DNA of 64,000 nucleotides from Jacaranda mimosifolia (GCA_018894105.1 CM032129.1:26801468-26865467), one strand, 5' to 3'. Positions 25,331 to 37,613 are shown, counted from the first letter of the stretch. Program-made: numbers and translations. Notes: generated by a model from the letters alone, not told the origin.

Positions 25331-27310
25331 ACAATCAAATTTGCTTATTGTATAACGTATCTTGGTAATAAAAGAATCAAACCTTTTATACCACTGCTTG
25401 GGAGACTGTTTCAAGCCATATAATGACCTCTTCAAAAGACATGCTTGATTTTATTTCCTAAAAAAAAATGAATCCCTCTAGTTGGCTTATGTAGATTTGT
25501 TCCTCCAACTCACCATGCAGAACTGCTGTTTTCACATCTATTTGTTCCAGGTCCATATTAAATAGAGAAACCATGGCAATTAAAATATAAATGGAAGTAT
25601 GTTTTACAACTGGGGAGAACACTTCATGAAAGTCAACTCCCTCTCTCTAAGTTAAGCTCTTAGCAACCAATCGTGCTTGTATCTAGCATCTTCAACCCCG
25701 AGAATCCCTTCCTTCTTTTTGTAGATCCATTTGCAACCTACAATCGTCTGCCATTTGGGTACATCAATCACATCCCATGTGCTATTCTTGTGTAAAGACT
25801 CCATCTTTTCACTCATAGCTGCAATCATTTTATCAGAATCTAGCCTATATATTGCCTTTTTGTATGAGACTGGATCATCTCCTGCAAATTACTCGGCTAA
25901 ACTCACAGCATAAGCTACCAAATTTGAGCAAGCAAACCGCTGTGGTGGTTTGATCTGCCTCCTCTCCTTATCGCGAGCAAAGCGATAATTTTGTAGTGTT
26001 TCATTTTTTTGCTGTTGATTAGGTGATAATGTGCTCTCACCAACTTCATCTACCACCTTCTGTTTTCTCTTTGAAACTTGTGGAGGATCAATATGAATCT
26101 CCACATTTTCCTTAACGTCTTGTTGACCGCTTTCCTGCTGCTCCACCTTCTTCATCATTATAGACTCATCAAATGTCACGTCCCTGCTGATAATCATCTT
26201 AGAGCCTTTGTCATCATTACACCATAAATGATAACCTTTGACTCTATCTACATAGCCTAGAAATATGCATTTCCTAGCCCTTGGCTCAAGCTTCCCATTC
26301 CGAACATAAGCATAAGCTGGACACCCAAATACTCTCAGATCTGAGTAATCAACAAGAGACCCGGACCAAACTTCCATTGGTATCTTGCAGTCTAAAGCAG
26401 TTGATGGTGACCTATTCACTAAATAACACGCAGTGTTAATAGCTTCTGCCCAAAAATCCTTAGACAATTCGGTGTTAAAGAGCATGCCTCTAGCTCTTTC
26501 CAAGATAGTCCTATTCATCTGTTCTGCAACTCCATTCTACTGTGGTGTCTGCATAACTGTGCGATTCCTCAATTCCTTCCTTATTGCAGAATTCTTGAAA
26601 TTCCTTGTTGTAGAACTCCAATCCGTTGTCAGTCCTCAAGTGCTTGATCTCCTTTCCTGTCTGCTTCTTAATTAATGTCTTCTATTGGTTGAAGTTGACA
26701 AACACCTCATCATTATGCTTTAGCACGTATACCTATACTCTCTATGAGAAATCATCTATGAATGTTAGCATGTACTTTGCACCTCACTTTGAAGTAACCT
26801 GAAAAGGCCCCCAAAGATCTGAGTGAATGTAATCTAAGGTGCCTTTGGTCCTGTGAACTACAGCGCCGAATTTCATCTAATGTTGCTTGCCCAGCACACA
26901 TTGCTTGCAGAAATCCAGCTCTCTAGTCTTTTCTCCACAAAGCAAACCTCGTTTGCTCAATTCTGACATCCCCTTCTCACTCATATGCCCAAGCCATATA
27001 TGCCACAGTCTCGTAATATCATTGATTGATGAAAAAATCCTGCAGTACTAGAAATCGTATTTCCCTACAATATGTAAAAGTCATTCCGCTTGTTTCCATT
27101 TATGGTAAGCAATGCGCCTTTGGAAACCCACGGACTCCCTCTCGAGCTTTATACTCACAACCATTCTTGTCCAGAGTACCCAACGATATTAGATTTTTCT
27201 TCAGATCTAAAACATGACGCACATCTGTTAAGGTCCTTACTATGCTATCATGCATTCTGATACAAATTGAGCTAATTCCTACAACCCTGCAAGAAACATC
27301 ATTTCTCATA
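25331..27310 (-). pseudogene. Copia GAG-pre-integrase, integrase and RT N-terminus
   Basis: 27309-27100 carries the GAG-preintegrase text (LTDVRHVLDLKKNLISLGTL). The integrase core continues with HSDLWGP and LRTDNG around 26600-26870, broken by stops. 26518-25889 is the integrase C-terminal part with VFGCPAYAYVRNGKLEPRA and the GYVDRVKGYHLW segment. RT N-terminal text (FSPVVK, VKTAVLHGELEE) follows at about 25500-25620 in broken frames. This order fits Tork/Tnt1-type copia. Confidence 0.9.
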
Positions 27311-28191
27311 ACTACTTTACCACCATCATATTTTTGGTATGTGGTAAACTAATCCTCTCGTGGGCACATGTGGTAGGAACAGTCACTATCCAAAATCCAT
27401 TCAGACCTTAGTAAAGTATCAGCAACGTTGAGAACAAGCCCACCATTAGACTCATCCTCAACAACTCCTGCGACATTATCCTATTTCTGATTAGAAGTTT
27501 CACCTCTATCCTTCACCTTTCCTCGTTCTAGACAATTTCATTTCTAATGCCCCTTTCCATCGTACCTAAAACATTTGTAGCCGTTTTTAAGCTTGGTTTG
27601 GAACTTTGATCAGCCTTTACTCCTTTCCCTTTCTCTTGGTCTCTCTTTTGCCACCAATTCTTCCCCATTTTCACCATTGTTGCTGCCCAAGGCATGTTTT
27701 CTCAACTCGTTGGAATTCAATAAGGCATTCACATCCTCCATTGAAATCGTATCTCTCCCGTATAGCACAGTAGTAACCAAGTGCTCAAAAGATTTTGGCA
27801 GAGAACACAAGAGAATTAAAACTTGATCCTTATCTTCAATTTTGGCATCTATACTAGTGAGATCCAGAATCACCTTATTGAAAAAATCAATATGTTGAGT
27901 AATAGATGTACTTTCCTTCATCCTCAATGTATATAATCGCTGTTTGAAATACAACCAATTTGTCATGGACTTTGTCATATATATACTCTCCAGCTTCTTC
28001 TATAAATCCACTGGCGTACTTTCCATGGCGACCTCTCTTAGTATGTTATCCGCCAATGATAACACCAGAGTACCATAAGCCTTCACCATGAACTCGTCCT
28101 TTTCCTCATCCGTCAGTATTTTTGGTAAGGAATCTTTGCCCTTTAATGCTCTCTGTAAACCTTGTTGACACAGGAGGGTGTGAACCTTCAT
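27311..28191 (-). pseudogene. Copia gag and protease remnant
   Basis: 28191-28000 and 27978-27610 encode the UBN2-type gag (LYTLRM, VLILLCSLPKSFEHLVTTVL). A stop in place of a conserved Trp near 28000 and a frameshift near 27980 separate them. A CX2CX4HX4C zinc knuckle at about 27530-27580 contains stops. The protease site at about 27380 reads WILDSDCSYHMC, where DSG is usual, so the catalytic triad is altered. Confidence 0.9.
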
Positions 28192-28266
28192 CTTCTATAA
28201 CCCAAAGTCATTTTTCCCATTAAATTTCTCTACCTCATACTTCATTCTTGACATCTGATCCAACCT

Positions 28267-28278
28267 GCTCCGATACCA
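28267..28278 (-). other. Copia primer-binding site
   Basis: Minus strand TGGTATCGGAGC lies 2 nt after the 5' LTR. It differs from the plant initiator-Met tRNA PBS TGGTATCAGAGC at one base. Confidence 0.9.
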
Positions 28279-28280
28279 AT

Positions 28281-28925
28281 TGTTGAAAACTATGAGGATC
28301 TATTGCAGAAACTGTGAAATAATAGTAAAGTAATTCGATGAAATATAACAACAGGATTTAACGTGGTTTGGCAATGTGCCTAATCCACCCGAAAAAGAAA
28401 AGGAATATTATTGATCTCATATCAAGTAACAAGTAACAAGTAACACCCTTGTTCTAAATTTCATCTCGAGAAACTATCACAAAAATAGTTAGAATCTATC
28501 GTGTATATGTCTCAACTGTTTGTCTCGGAAGAAAATTGATTAAATACCTGTGAAGTAGAGTTCTAGGTGAAGTGGGCATCTGCCGCACATTGGGGCGCGA
28601 AAAACTTGTGCCCCGGCACCCACAAAATTAACGTGTGCCAAGAAAACCCAATGTTGGGCAGAAAGTTTGCGCCTCGGCGCAAAGTTACTGTTTACTATGC
28701 GCCAGGGCACAAAAAACTTGCGTTGGGGCGCACGATCCGTATTTTTCCCTGTTTTTTGTCCTGCTGCGTGCCATGGAACTCATATCCTTGCGCCTTAACG
28801 TGTGGCGTCCTGCCAATGCACACTGGGGTGTGCTCCTCATGCCCATTTCGATTGCTTCACTCTGATTCACTCCATTTCTTCCGTTCTTTGTCAATTAAGT
28901 CATAAATTTCAAGGCAAAATCAATA
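28281..28925 (-). repeat. Copia 5' LTR
   Basis: 645 bp, bordered by the PBS on one side and by the TTATT target duplication on the other. Confidence 0.93.
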
Positions 28926-28930
28926 TTATT

Positions 28931-29404
28931 CTATCTCCTTGAAATTTTCCTAAATGCGTAAATTCAATAACCAAGCAACTAAACATTAACATATTCTTAG
29001 TTCAATCATTAAGATGTCCAACTATATTCAATTCTTGATTTAGTTAAGATATAAATATAATTCAAAATTATATAGTTCAATTATAGTTCTTAAATACGAA
29101 AATATTATTTGATATGAAAAATAGTCTGTTTCTTTTCTTTTAACATAACTTAAGTTATCACGTATTTCATTTAGATAAATACATGTTACATTAAAATAAA
29201 AATATTTTACCTCTATGTGAAAAATTAATTAACCTTATTATTTAGTTACATTCTTCCCGTTTTCTGGCTAGTACATGAACAAAGGATAATCAAAATACAT
29301 GAACACAATGTACGTATTCCTCAAATGCATGTACTAGTTTATTATGCACTTATCTAGATTAATGAATCTAGTTTATTTTCTCAACAACCCACTGATTTGC
29401 CTTA
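28931..29404. other. LTR remnant part 2 and AT-rich spacer
   Basis: The first ~130 bp continue the minus-strand LTR interrupted by copia, though its outer boundary is not visible. The rest has no recognised feature. Confidence 0.35.
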
Positions 29405-29815
29405 TATGCATTAAGTGATGCCCTAGAACCCCTCTTCCATAGACATGTAGTGCTAGAAAGCATTTGGAAGCTGCAGAAGTTTCTGAAAATTGGCAATGAG
29501 AAGAAGCTCATAGAAGCTTGGAATGCTTTGGATGACTTCATATAGTAGCCCCCATATTTCCTTGGAGCTGCGAGAGCGAGAGGGTAATCTTAACATATTG
29601 GCAGCTCTCATAAAGGTCTATGAAGAAAGTAATATTAATTTTTCCAGTGATTTACGGCCCTTTAATTCTGGAGGGACACTTTATTGGCTTGTTGTTTGCA
29701 GGCAAAGACAGCGTAAGTACTTGTCCGACAGTTTCAACCGGTGGTGCTTCTATTATGCTTAGAACAAAACATGGATTGAGGTTCAGGTTATCCAGAAAAA
29801 ATGCATGTCGAAGCA
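29405..29815 (+). pseudogene. CYP96A: Second CYP96A-like P450 relic, internally deleted
   Basis: From 29414 an open stretch reads ALEPLFHRHVVLESIWKLQ and EAWNALDDFI, matching the ALLHRQFLPESVWKLQ and EAWKALDEFI segments of the relic at 10846-11992. After stops, KVYEESN and the I-helix start LLFAGKDSVST appear at about 29610-29715. The sequence then jumps directly to the C-terminal piece SIMLRTKHGLRFRLSRK (29750-29800). Everything between the I-helix and the C-terminus, including ExxR, PERF and the heme cysteine, is missing. It is a non-functional paralogue in the same orientation as the first relic. Confidence 0.88.
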
Positions 29816-29839
29816 AGAATTTGGGACTCGGACACAATT

Positions 29840-30156
29840 AATATATAATGGCATAACAACTGAGGGAATATTATATTAGTTGCTCTGAAGTTTGGAAAAT
29901 TTTACTTAAAATAGGATTAGCCGAAACCGATTCTCATATAACAAGTGTTATCATCTCTACTCAGGTAATGTTTGGTTGTGTTTTATATTTGATTATGATA
30001 TATATTTTGGGCGAATGAATTTTGGAAGTGAGGTTGGGGAGAGTGAAAGTTGTGTTGGAAAATGTGATAAATTTTTGTTTATATTTTTGGAAGTAGTTAC
30101 AAATTTATTTGCAGAGTGTTGGTATGTTTGTTTATATTTTGGGAGAGACATTTTTT
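29840..30156. other. Spacer left of the Athila-like element
   Basis: From about 29965 the text (AATGTTTGGTTGTGTTTT) resembles the ends of the 12.8-kb TIR element, suggesting a MITE that the retroelement later split. Its right part would be near 37215-37490. No gene is present. Confidence 0.35.
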
Positions 30157-30164
30157 ACTGTAGT

Positions 30165-31043
30165 TGTTAAGTTGCATATTTGTCATTTAATTCGTATAAT
30201 TTTTCTTTATGGTTAATAGTAAAAATGCTTAATTATTGGATTTTAACTTGCATTTCATATTTTATGAAGCAAATTGAAAATCTAAGCTAAATGCAGCTGA
30301 AAATTGAGTATTTGACATGCTTTGAGCAATAATCACACTCTCGAGGAGACGGGGAATGGAAAAAGGAAATGATTCGAGCGAGGACTTGTCTTGATTCCCA
30401 AGACTCTATGCAAATTCAAGTAGAACTCATTCAACCCATCTTGGCAATTTTATATTTTGGGAATGTTTCAATTTTTGTTTCTTTAATAAGGAGAATTTAA
30501 GTCTCCTTATTCTGGTAGGACTCTTAACTAGTTTCCTAGTTACATTAGGAGTAGTAGGCTATACATATGGAACCAAGGATGAGACCATAGGTATCTTTTC
30601 ATTCAGCATATTTTAATTTCCTACGTTTTTCTCTCAAGCATGAGTTGCTAAACTCTAGTTTTAGCCTAAGGGATTATTGAAGTTTGGGTTCTTTAATATT
30701 TGTGAGATCTAATTATTTAGTTTGTATTTCTTATTTCTTGAGTATTTATTTATCTTTTGTTTTTATTACCAATATTCAGGTTTATTGAATTTTGGGCCCA
30801 AATTTGATAGCTTAGAATACTTGTTGCAATTAGAACTTTAAATCCTTAATTGTTCAATTATTCTAATGCTTGTGGTGAATAACATAGTTATGTGTAGGAA
30901 GATACATAATTTATGTTATGGAGATAAATAATCTAATCTAAATAAACCTCGCTTGTGTGTATTTGTTGGCTAGGGTTGGGCCTTTCTCTCTAGTTTATAT
31001 TGCTTTTGGTAAATTAAATCATAAGAGCATTTCTTTAGGGTCT
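30165..31043 (+). repeat. Athila-like 5' LTR, 3'-truncated
   Basis: It matches 35954-36825 and stops at TTAGGGT, after which degenerate gag begins. The PBS is therefore lost. Confidence 0.88.
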
Positions 31044-32300
31044 CTCTAGCTGAATGGGATTTGAGTCAACAGCCGCTTTGCATCGAATATCCAGAGTTGA
31101 AAACACCTTTTGAGTTAAAATCTGGGTTAATCCATATACTACCCATTTTCCACGGTTTGGAGAATAAAGATCCCTATAAGCATTTAAAGGCACTTCATGT
31201 TGTGTGCTTGACTATGAAACCACAAGGAGTGTCTCAAGAGCAAGTCAAGTTACGAGCTTTTTCATTTTCCTTAACAGATAAAGCTAAGGATTGGTTGTTT
31301 TATCTACCCTTGGCTCTGTCACTATATGGATAAAAATGGCAAGATTGTTTCTTGAGAAGCTTTTCCCTTGCTTCACGTTTTACTAGCATTAGAAAAGAGA
31401 TCAGTGGGATAAGACAAAGAGATGTGGAGAGTCTTCATGAATATTGGGAAATGTTTAAATAACGTTGTGCAAGTTGTCCACAATATGGTATTACTGAGCG
31501 GCTTCTTATTCAGTACTTTTACGAAGGATTTTTACCAATGGAAAGGAGGATGATGGATGCAGCAAGTCAAGGAGCCATAGTAGATAAAATTCCAAGTGAA
31601 GCTAAAGAATTAATCTCTATAATGGATGCAAACTTCCAACAATTTGGATACTCTTAGGACCCTCTTAGAATGGTCTATGAGGTAAGTAATTCTTCTCTTG
31701 AGCATCAGATTTCAACTTTAACTTCTGTTGTTCAGCAATCGCTTGCAGGAAATACGCAACAAATCAAGGCTTGTGGTATTTGTACTAATGTCCTATAGAT
31801 ATATATCCTACGCTCTAAGAGGATTCCTATGAACAAACCGATGCAATAGAAGGATTCCCTGGACCACCACAAAAAAAGTACGATCCCTACTCAAACACCT
31901 ACAACCTAGGATGGAGGGATCATTTGAATTTCAATTACGGAGAGAGATCGCAAAACTACCAACATTTCTAACAAAAATTGCCCCCTCCACAACAACCATC
32001 ATCTTCAAATACAAGTATGTTTGTTGAAGAGATTGTTAAATTGCTTGCGACTAACACTTAGCAATTTCAACAGAAAATGCGGGCAAGCATTTAAAACCTG
32101 GAGAACTAAGTAAGTCAGCTAGCTACTAAGATGGAATCCCAAGGAAAGCTGCCCTCTCAGACAATTGTCAATCCCAAGTAGAATGCTAGTATGATTACTT
32201 TGAGGAATGGTAATGAGCTAAAGGAACCAGGTAAGAAGACATGAGAAAATACTATTGTGGAAAAAATGGAAAGAGAGATGGTCATACCCCAGGATTTGGT
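31044..32300 (+). pseudogene. Athila-like gag remnant
   Basis: The frame at 31061-31333 and its continuations carry Athila gag hallmarks: PFELKSGLIH, KDPYKHLKALHVVC, DKAKDWLFYLP, TSIRKEISGIRQ, LHEYWE, LIQYFYEGFLPMERRMMDAAS. In-frame stops (for example after LSLYG and within the EYWEMFK region) and missing N-terminal codons make it non-coding. The product would form the particle shell. Confidence 0.88.
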
Positions 32301-32309
32301 TGAACATTA

Positions 32310-33042
32310 GAATGAACCTAACAGTAGGGTGACAAGCTCATTGGTTGTACACCCTCTCTTTCCTGAAATGTTTGCTAAATCCAAAAGGCATGAAGAGGAA
32401 TGGGAGATTCTTGAAGATTTTCGCAAGGTCGAGGTAAATATCCTATTATTTGATGCAATCAAGCAAATACCTTGGTATGCTAAATTTCTCAAGGAATTGT
32501 GCACAAAAAAAATATAAATTAAAGGATTGGAAAATGTCTCAGCAATGTTACAAAGGAGATTGCCACCCAAATACAAGGACCCAGGTATTTTTACTATCCT
32601 TTGCAAAGTTGGCAATGTTGGAATTGAAAAGGCCATATGCGATCTTGGTGCTTCAATTAATGTCATGCCTTTTTCTATCTATTTTTCTCTGAATATTGGT
32701 CCTTTGAAAGAAATATGAGTAGTTATTCAACTTGATGGTAGGTCTGTTGTATATTTCGAGGGAGTCCTAAAGGATGTGTTAGTATAGGTCAACGAATTGA
32801 TTTTTCCCGTTGATTTTTATATACTTAACATGTTTGAAGATAACTCTCCTAATTCGTTGAAAATACTTTTGGGAAGACCTTTCCTTAGAACCTCTAGGAC
32901 GAACATTGATGCGTACGATGGTGCACTCACTATGGAGTTTGATGGTGACATGATTAAATTCAATGTCTATAATGCCATGAAATATCCTAGTGATGTTGAG
33001 TCTTGTGTTTTTGTTGTTGATATTATTGATACTTGTCCTACC
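32310..33042 (+). pseudogene. Athila-like protease remnant
   Basis: Text such as LPPKYKDPGIFTI, the aspartic-protease site CDLGASINVMPFS at about 32635-32680, then FPVDFYIL and [15 protein letters not shown] (32855-32910) follows the Athila protease order. Stops occur near 32517 and 32718. The active-site Asp is retained. Confidence 0.85.
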
Positions 33043-33310
33043 AGAATTTACAAGGAGAAAATGAAGGCCTTCCATGATCAAACCATTTCCCAAAAAAGTT
33101 TTTCAATTGGGCAAAAAGTTTTCCTTTATCACTTCTGCTTGAAACTATTTCCAGGAAAATTATGTTCTTGATGGTTAGGTCTTTTTATCGTCGCTAACAT
33201 ATTTTCTCATGGTGCAGTTGAAATTCAAACCATGGAAGTGTATCACATTGTCGAAATTTATTTGGAAAGTCCACCTTTTGTGACATTAGGAATAGCTACA
33301 TCTAGTTGAA
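33043..33310 (+). pseudogene. Integrase C-terminal tail fused to the protease region
   Basis: [32 protein letters not shown] and, after a stop, GLFIVANIFSHGAVEI are the end of Athila integrase. They follow the protease in one open frame (32797-33171), so about 3 kb of RT, RNase H and integrase core has been removed at a junction near 33040. Confidence 0.85.
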
Positions 33311-33584
33311 GACGTTAAAGAGATGCGTTTTTTGGAAGGCAACCCAAACTTTTAATTTGTTGTTCATATTTCTTAAATTAAAAAAGGGGCTATTTTTTTT
33401 AGCACCTCTAATTAACTTTATTTTTTTTTGTGCAGGAGACATCTTAAATTAGCATGTGGGCACAACTACTTCAGATAGAAAAGTATCCAACCTACCCCTT
33501 GTCAAGGACCTTTGTGTCAGACTCGTGCCCATGCCTCATTTCACCATCTTTTCTGCCATCTTAATTCATATTTATGATATATAT

Positions 33585-33630
33585 TTCTTCTTCTTCTTCT
33601 TCTTCTTCTTCTTCTTCTTCTTCTTCTTCT
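33585..33630 (+). repeat. (TTC)n microsatellite
   Basis: About 15 uninterrupted TTC units, followed by an AT run. Confidence 0.95.
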
Positions 33631-33739
33631 ATATTTATATTTATATATATAAAAAAAGAAAAATAATCCAAAATCAAAATCCAATTTTCAAATTCATCAA
33701 TCCCTAATCTACATCAAATTTCTTTCACCCCCAAACCTA

Positions 33740-35220
33740 ACATCAAATTTGCATCCCACCGCTACAACTACCACGGCCAGACACCACCTTCCCTCACCAC
33801 CACTGCTGTCAACCATCGTTGTTGCTAATATCCACCATTGTCAGCCGTCATATCCCTCTCTGCCACCACTCATTCCAGAAAATGTGAAAGAAATGACCAA
33901 TCTAACATCCTCCACGGGCCAAGAATGCTTGGGTAGTACATCCACGTTCAATTGAACCTCATCTGAAAGCATCTCCACTGCCATCCACTTTCACCCTTAA
34001 CACCTGCCCACCTGCTTCATCCGACTTTCGATGTCGTGCTCGACTTGGTAAAGGGAAGACTATCCTTTCAACTGCAGATTCCGACTTGCACGGGTCTCTA
34101 CATTTCACCATGACTCATAAATGGGATAGATACATTGATGTTTGCTTTAGACCAATCCTCTCTTATAAGTATATTCACTACCCCCATTCTTGAGACTTTA
34201 AATATTCGTGTTGATGTTGATCGATTAATTGATAATATTTGATGGTGCCCTTACTTTTCCATTCATTATCCTGCATATTTTGAACTTGTGCATGAATTTT
34301 ATGCTACTTTTGAGTTTCGTAAACTGGCTGACCTCTCTTTGCATACTCCTGGTGTGGTTGCATTTCATTTAATGGGTAAAAGATTTATCTTGTCTATTAC
34401 TGAATTTAACTTTGCATTTAATTTATCACAGATGATTATGCTAACTCTGATGAGTTTTTAAATAGTAGATGTGATTTTAATGCTGAGTTTGAACCTCACA
34501 CAAATTATAGATATTTTACTCAGAACAATGCTATCTCCTATGATCCTAGCAAATCCAAAGACATTTTCCTTGTCGATCCTGCTTTGAAATATGTTCATTG
34601 TTTTCTTGCATTTTTTTTTGGGTAGGAAAGATTCTGTTGGTGACTGTCAAAAGTTGAATTTTATTTTCTGTGATGCATGCTTAACAATGTCAAAGTTAAC
34701 TTTGAGTGTTGGTTGGCTACTCAGTTTCCAAATATCTTGGCTAACAAACATGCAATAATCTTGGGGTCATTTATCACATATTTGGCCATACACAAGCACT
34801 TGATCACTCATGACAATAACATATTGCTTATGATATGACACTTTTCGATTTGAACTATTTAGAAGGGATGGGCCTACTTGGCAAATGGAGCAGTGTGTTT
34901 TATTTTTGTCCTCCAGGTCCTATTGTGCCATGAATGTGTAGGATCATTAATGATGATGATGAGGCAGCCTCACCTACCTCTGCTGCAGCTGAACCACAGA
35001 CACGTGACAATAATCTTCATAATCTTCGCCACCAGCTTTTGTGCATAGAGACCATTCTCATGGCTTATTTCACTCATATTGGTTTCACACCCTCAGATCC
35101 CCCAGTCCTTAAAACCATGTGGCCTCATCTCCTCAGAGGAGTCCCTCTTCCACCTTTCTTACGCATTTGCATTCTTATTTTCAAACACTGTCGTCAATGT
35201 TTAGCTGAAGTGTGACAGAG
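33740..35220 (+). pseudogene. Athila-associated 3' ORF remnant (plant transposon protein-like)
   Basis: Between integrase tail and 3' LTR, broken frames carry YFELVHEFYATFEF, LHTPGVVAFHLMGKRF and ILSITEFNFAF (34260-34420). These resemble the plant-specific 'putative plant transposon protein' domain that occurs in this place in Athila-like elements. A last frame (34934-35215) is Ala/Glu-rich at first and then contains YFTHIGFTPSDPP. Numerous stops are present. The function of the family is unknown. An envelope role has been proposed for this slot in Athila, but I see no signal peptide or membrane span that supports it. Confidence 0.6.
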
Positions 35221-35953
35221 GAAAATTTGGATTCATGATTTAATTTTGCTTCAAATATGCATAAATGGCTTTTTATTCTTCTTATTTGCTTCCAAAGTTT
35301 GGTTCGTTCTTGATTTGTTAATTTTTCTTGTAGACCTTTTGCTTCTTTTCAACGCTAGTCCCTGAGTAACACATAAACAAATAGGTTGAATTAGGACACA
35401 TTGTAAGAATGACGTGAATAGTTGAGTCATTGTTTGTTGCACTTTGACTTACTGCCTTATTTGTTGATTGGTATGAAAGATATATGGGGGGATTAATACA
35501 TATCACCCTTAACAATTATCATGCATAGCAGGTCAATTTTTCTAGAACTTGCTTTGATAAGCACATTTGGGTTGAATTGTCGAGTTGAATGTACTAAGAC
35601 AATAAAGGTAACTAGGTTTGACCATGTAAATATGTGATACCATTACATGTTTTGGATAGTTGTCCTTCTATGTATTGACTGGAAACGAGCTAAATGAAGA
35701 AGTGTTAACTCCCTTTTTACATTTCAAGTTCGAAGAGATTACTAGGGTGATAAGTTATTTGTGTGACTTATAAGGGCTCTTTAATTTCTATGAAGTGCAT
35801 AATCCTACTTGTGTCTTGATTCCCTCCAAAATATGATAATTCGAACTATATTGGGGACAATATGAGAAATCAAAAGAAAGGATTTTGAGAAAGGTTGATA
35901 AATTGGGGTTATTGTATGCTTGAGGACAATCATTCTCTAAGTGTGGGGGAATT

Positions 35954-37207
35954 TGTTAAGTTGCATATTTGTCATTTAATTCATATAATTTTTCTTTACG
36001 GTTAATAGTAAAAATGCTTAATTGTTGGATTTTAACTTGCATTTTGTATTTCATGAAGCAAATTGAAGATCCGAGCTAAATGCAGTTGAAAATTAAGTAT
36101 TTGACATGCTTGGAGCAAAAATCACACTCTTGAGGAGACAGGGAATGGAAGAAGGAAATAATTCAAACTCGAACGTGTCTTGCTTCCCAAGAGTCTATAC
36201 AAATTCGATTAGGAAGCAGTCAATCCATCTTGGCAATTGTATATTTTTGGAATACTTAAATTTTTGTTTCTTTAGTAAGGAAAATTTAAGTCTCTTTATC
36301 AGTTACATTAGGAGTAGTAGGCTATATATATGGAACCAAGGATGATACCAAGGATGATACCAAGGTATCTTTTCATTAAGCATATTTTTAATTTTCTACA
36401 TTTTTCTCTCAAACGTGAGTTGCTAAACTCTCGTTTTAGCTTAAGGAATTACCGAAGTTTGGGTTCTTTAATATTTGTGAGATCTAATTATTTAGTTTGT
36501 ATTTCTTATTTCTTGAGTATTTATTTATCTTCTATTTTCATTACGAATATTTAGGTTTATTGAATATAGGGCCCAAATTTGATAGCTTAGAATATTTGTT
36601 CTGCCAATTAGAACTTTAAATCCGTAATTGTTTAATTGTTCTAATGATTGTGTTGAATAACATAGTTATGTGTAGGAAGATGCATAATTTATGTTATGTG
36701 GATAAATAATCTAGTTTAAATAAACCCCGCGCTTGTCTTTGTTTGTTAGCTAGGGTTGGGTCTCTCTAGTTTATATTGCTTTTGTAAATTAAATTCGAAG
36801 AGCGTTTCCTTAGGGTTGTTTATTGGAAAGGGAAATAACTAATGAGCTTTTCTTAGTTGTCGAGATAGTAAGGAGCGATTGGTTATTAGGGCGTTGTGAG
36901 TAACTATAACTAGTTTATTCAAGAATGAAGAATTTATCCTTGTATCAATCATCAAATCTGTGAACCAAGCTAATATTTTACCTTAGGCTAGATTTCATCC
37001 TAATTGATTTCTTATTTTCTTTTTAATTTAGTTTACTTTTGAAATTCTAAGTTTTTTGTTTCATAAAACTCCATCTTATTTTCTATTTTATCTAATAAAT
37101 TGAAAGAAATAAAATTTATCAATTCATGTGGAATACGACCCTACTCATTGCAAATTACAAATCATATTTTAAGAGTAGGAATTTATTTTTTTTGGATTCG
37201 ACACCCA
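35954..37207 (+). repeat. Athila-like 3' LTR
   Basis: It starts TGTTAAG after a purine tract and ends ACACCCA before ACTGTAG, about 1254 bp. It is longer than the 5' copy because that copy is truncated. Confidence 0.85.
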
Positions 37208-37214
37208 ACTGTAG

Positions 37215-37613
37215 CTGTCAAATTAATATGTTTTTGTTGGATTTTTGGGGTGAAAATAGAATTAAATAATTTTTTTATGTAAAAATAATAATATAATATA
37301 TTATATACATATGATTTATATGTGTATATAAATTGAAAATTTGGGAAGTTTTCAGGATAATGAAAGATAGGAGAGGGTATTTTAAGAAAAACTATTTTAG
37401 TATTTTGGAGAAAAAATGAGTATATATTTGGTTATGTTTCCCCAAAAGAAAATCCTTTTGGGGAGACATAACCACCCTTTCCCTCTGCAACTCTTCTGAA
37501 TTATATTTTTTTATCCTCATATCAATCATATGTTAGAGTATATATCTATTGAGTGGCTAATTAGTCAAGTGGCATCACCCTCAAACTTATATGAATGAGG
37601 TCCGAGATTCGAA
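37215..37613. other. AT-rich spacer with short hairpin
   Basis: There is no gene here. GGTTATGTTTCCCCAAAA at 37430-37447 pairs with TTTTGGGGAGACATAACC at 37456-37473 across an 8-nt loop. Confidence 0.5.

Larger units (their letters stand above)
23609..28925 (-). mobile_element. Ty1/copia retrotransposon (Tork/Tnt1-like), complete but dead
   Basis: LTRs at 23609-24242 (3') and 28281-28925 (5' in element sense) start TGTTG and end CAACA, with small changes. The target duplication TTATT is perfect at 23604-23608 and 28926-28930. The PBS (28267-28278) and a purine tract next to the 3' LTR are present. The coding order on the minus strand is gag, protease, integrase, reverse transcriptase, RNase H, as in copia. 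Several stops and frameshifts in every domain make it non-autonomous. LTR sequences differ by small indels and substitutions. Confidence 0.95.
30165..37207 (+). mobile_element. Athila-type Ty3/gypsy element, internally deleted
   Basis: Direct repeats at 30165-31043 and 35954-37207 both start TGTTAAGTTGCATATTTG and are the LTRs. ACTGTAG is found at both outer junctions (30157-30163 and 37208-37214) and probably contains the target duplication. The 5' LTR lacks its last ~390 bp together with the PBS and gag start. A GTGTGGGGGAATT purine tract precedes the 3' LTR. Coding remnants are gag, protease, an integrase tail and a downstream ORF. Reverse transcriptase and RNase H are absent. Confidence 0.9.

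Noticed and set aside
33740..35220. Envelope-like gene of a plant retrovirus
   Set aside because: No signal peptide, membrane span or cysteine pattern is visible. Motifs fit the plant transposon protein family better.
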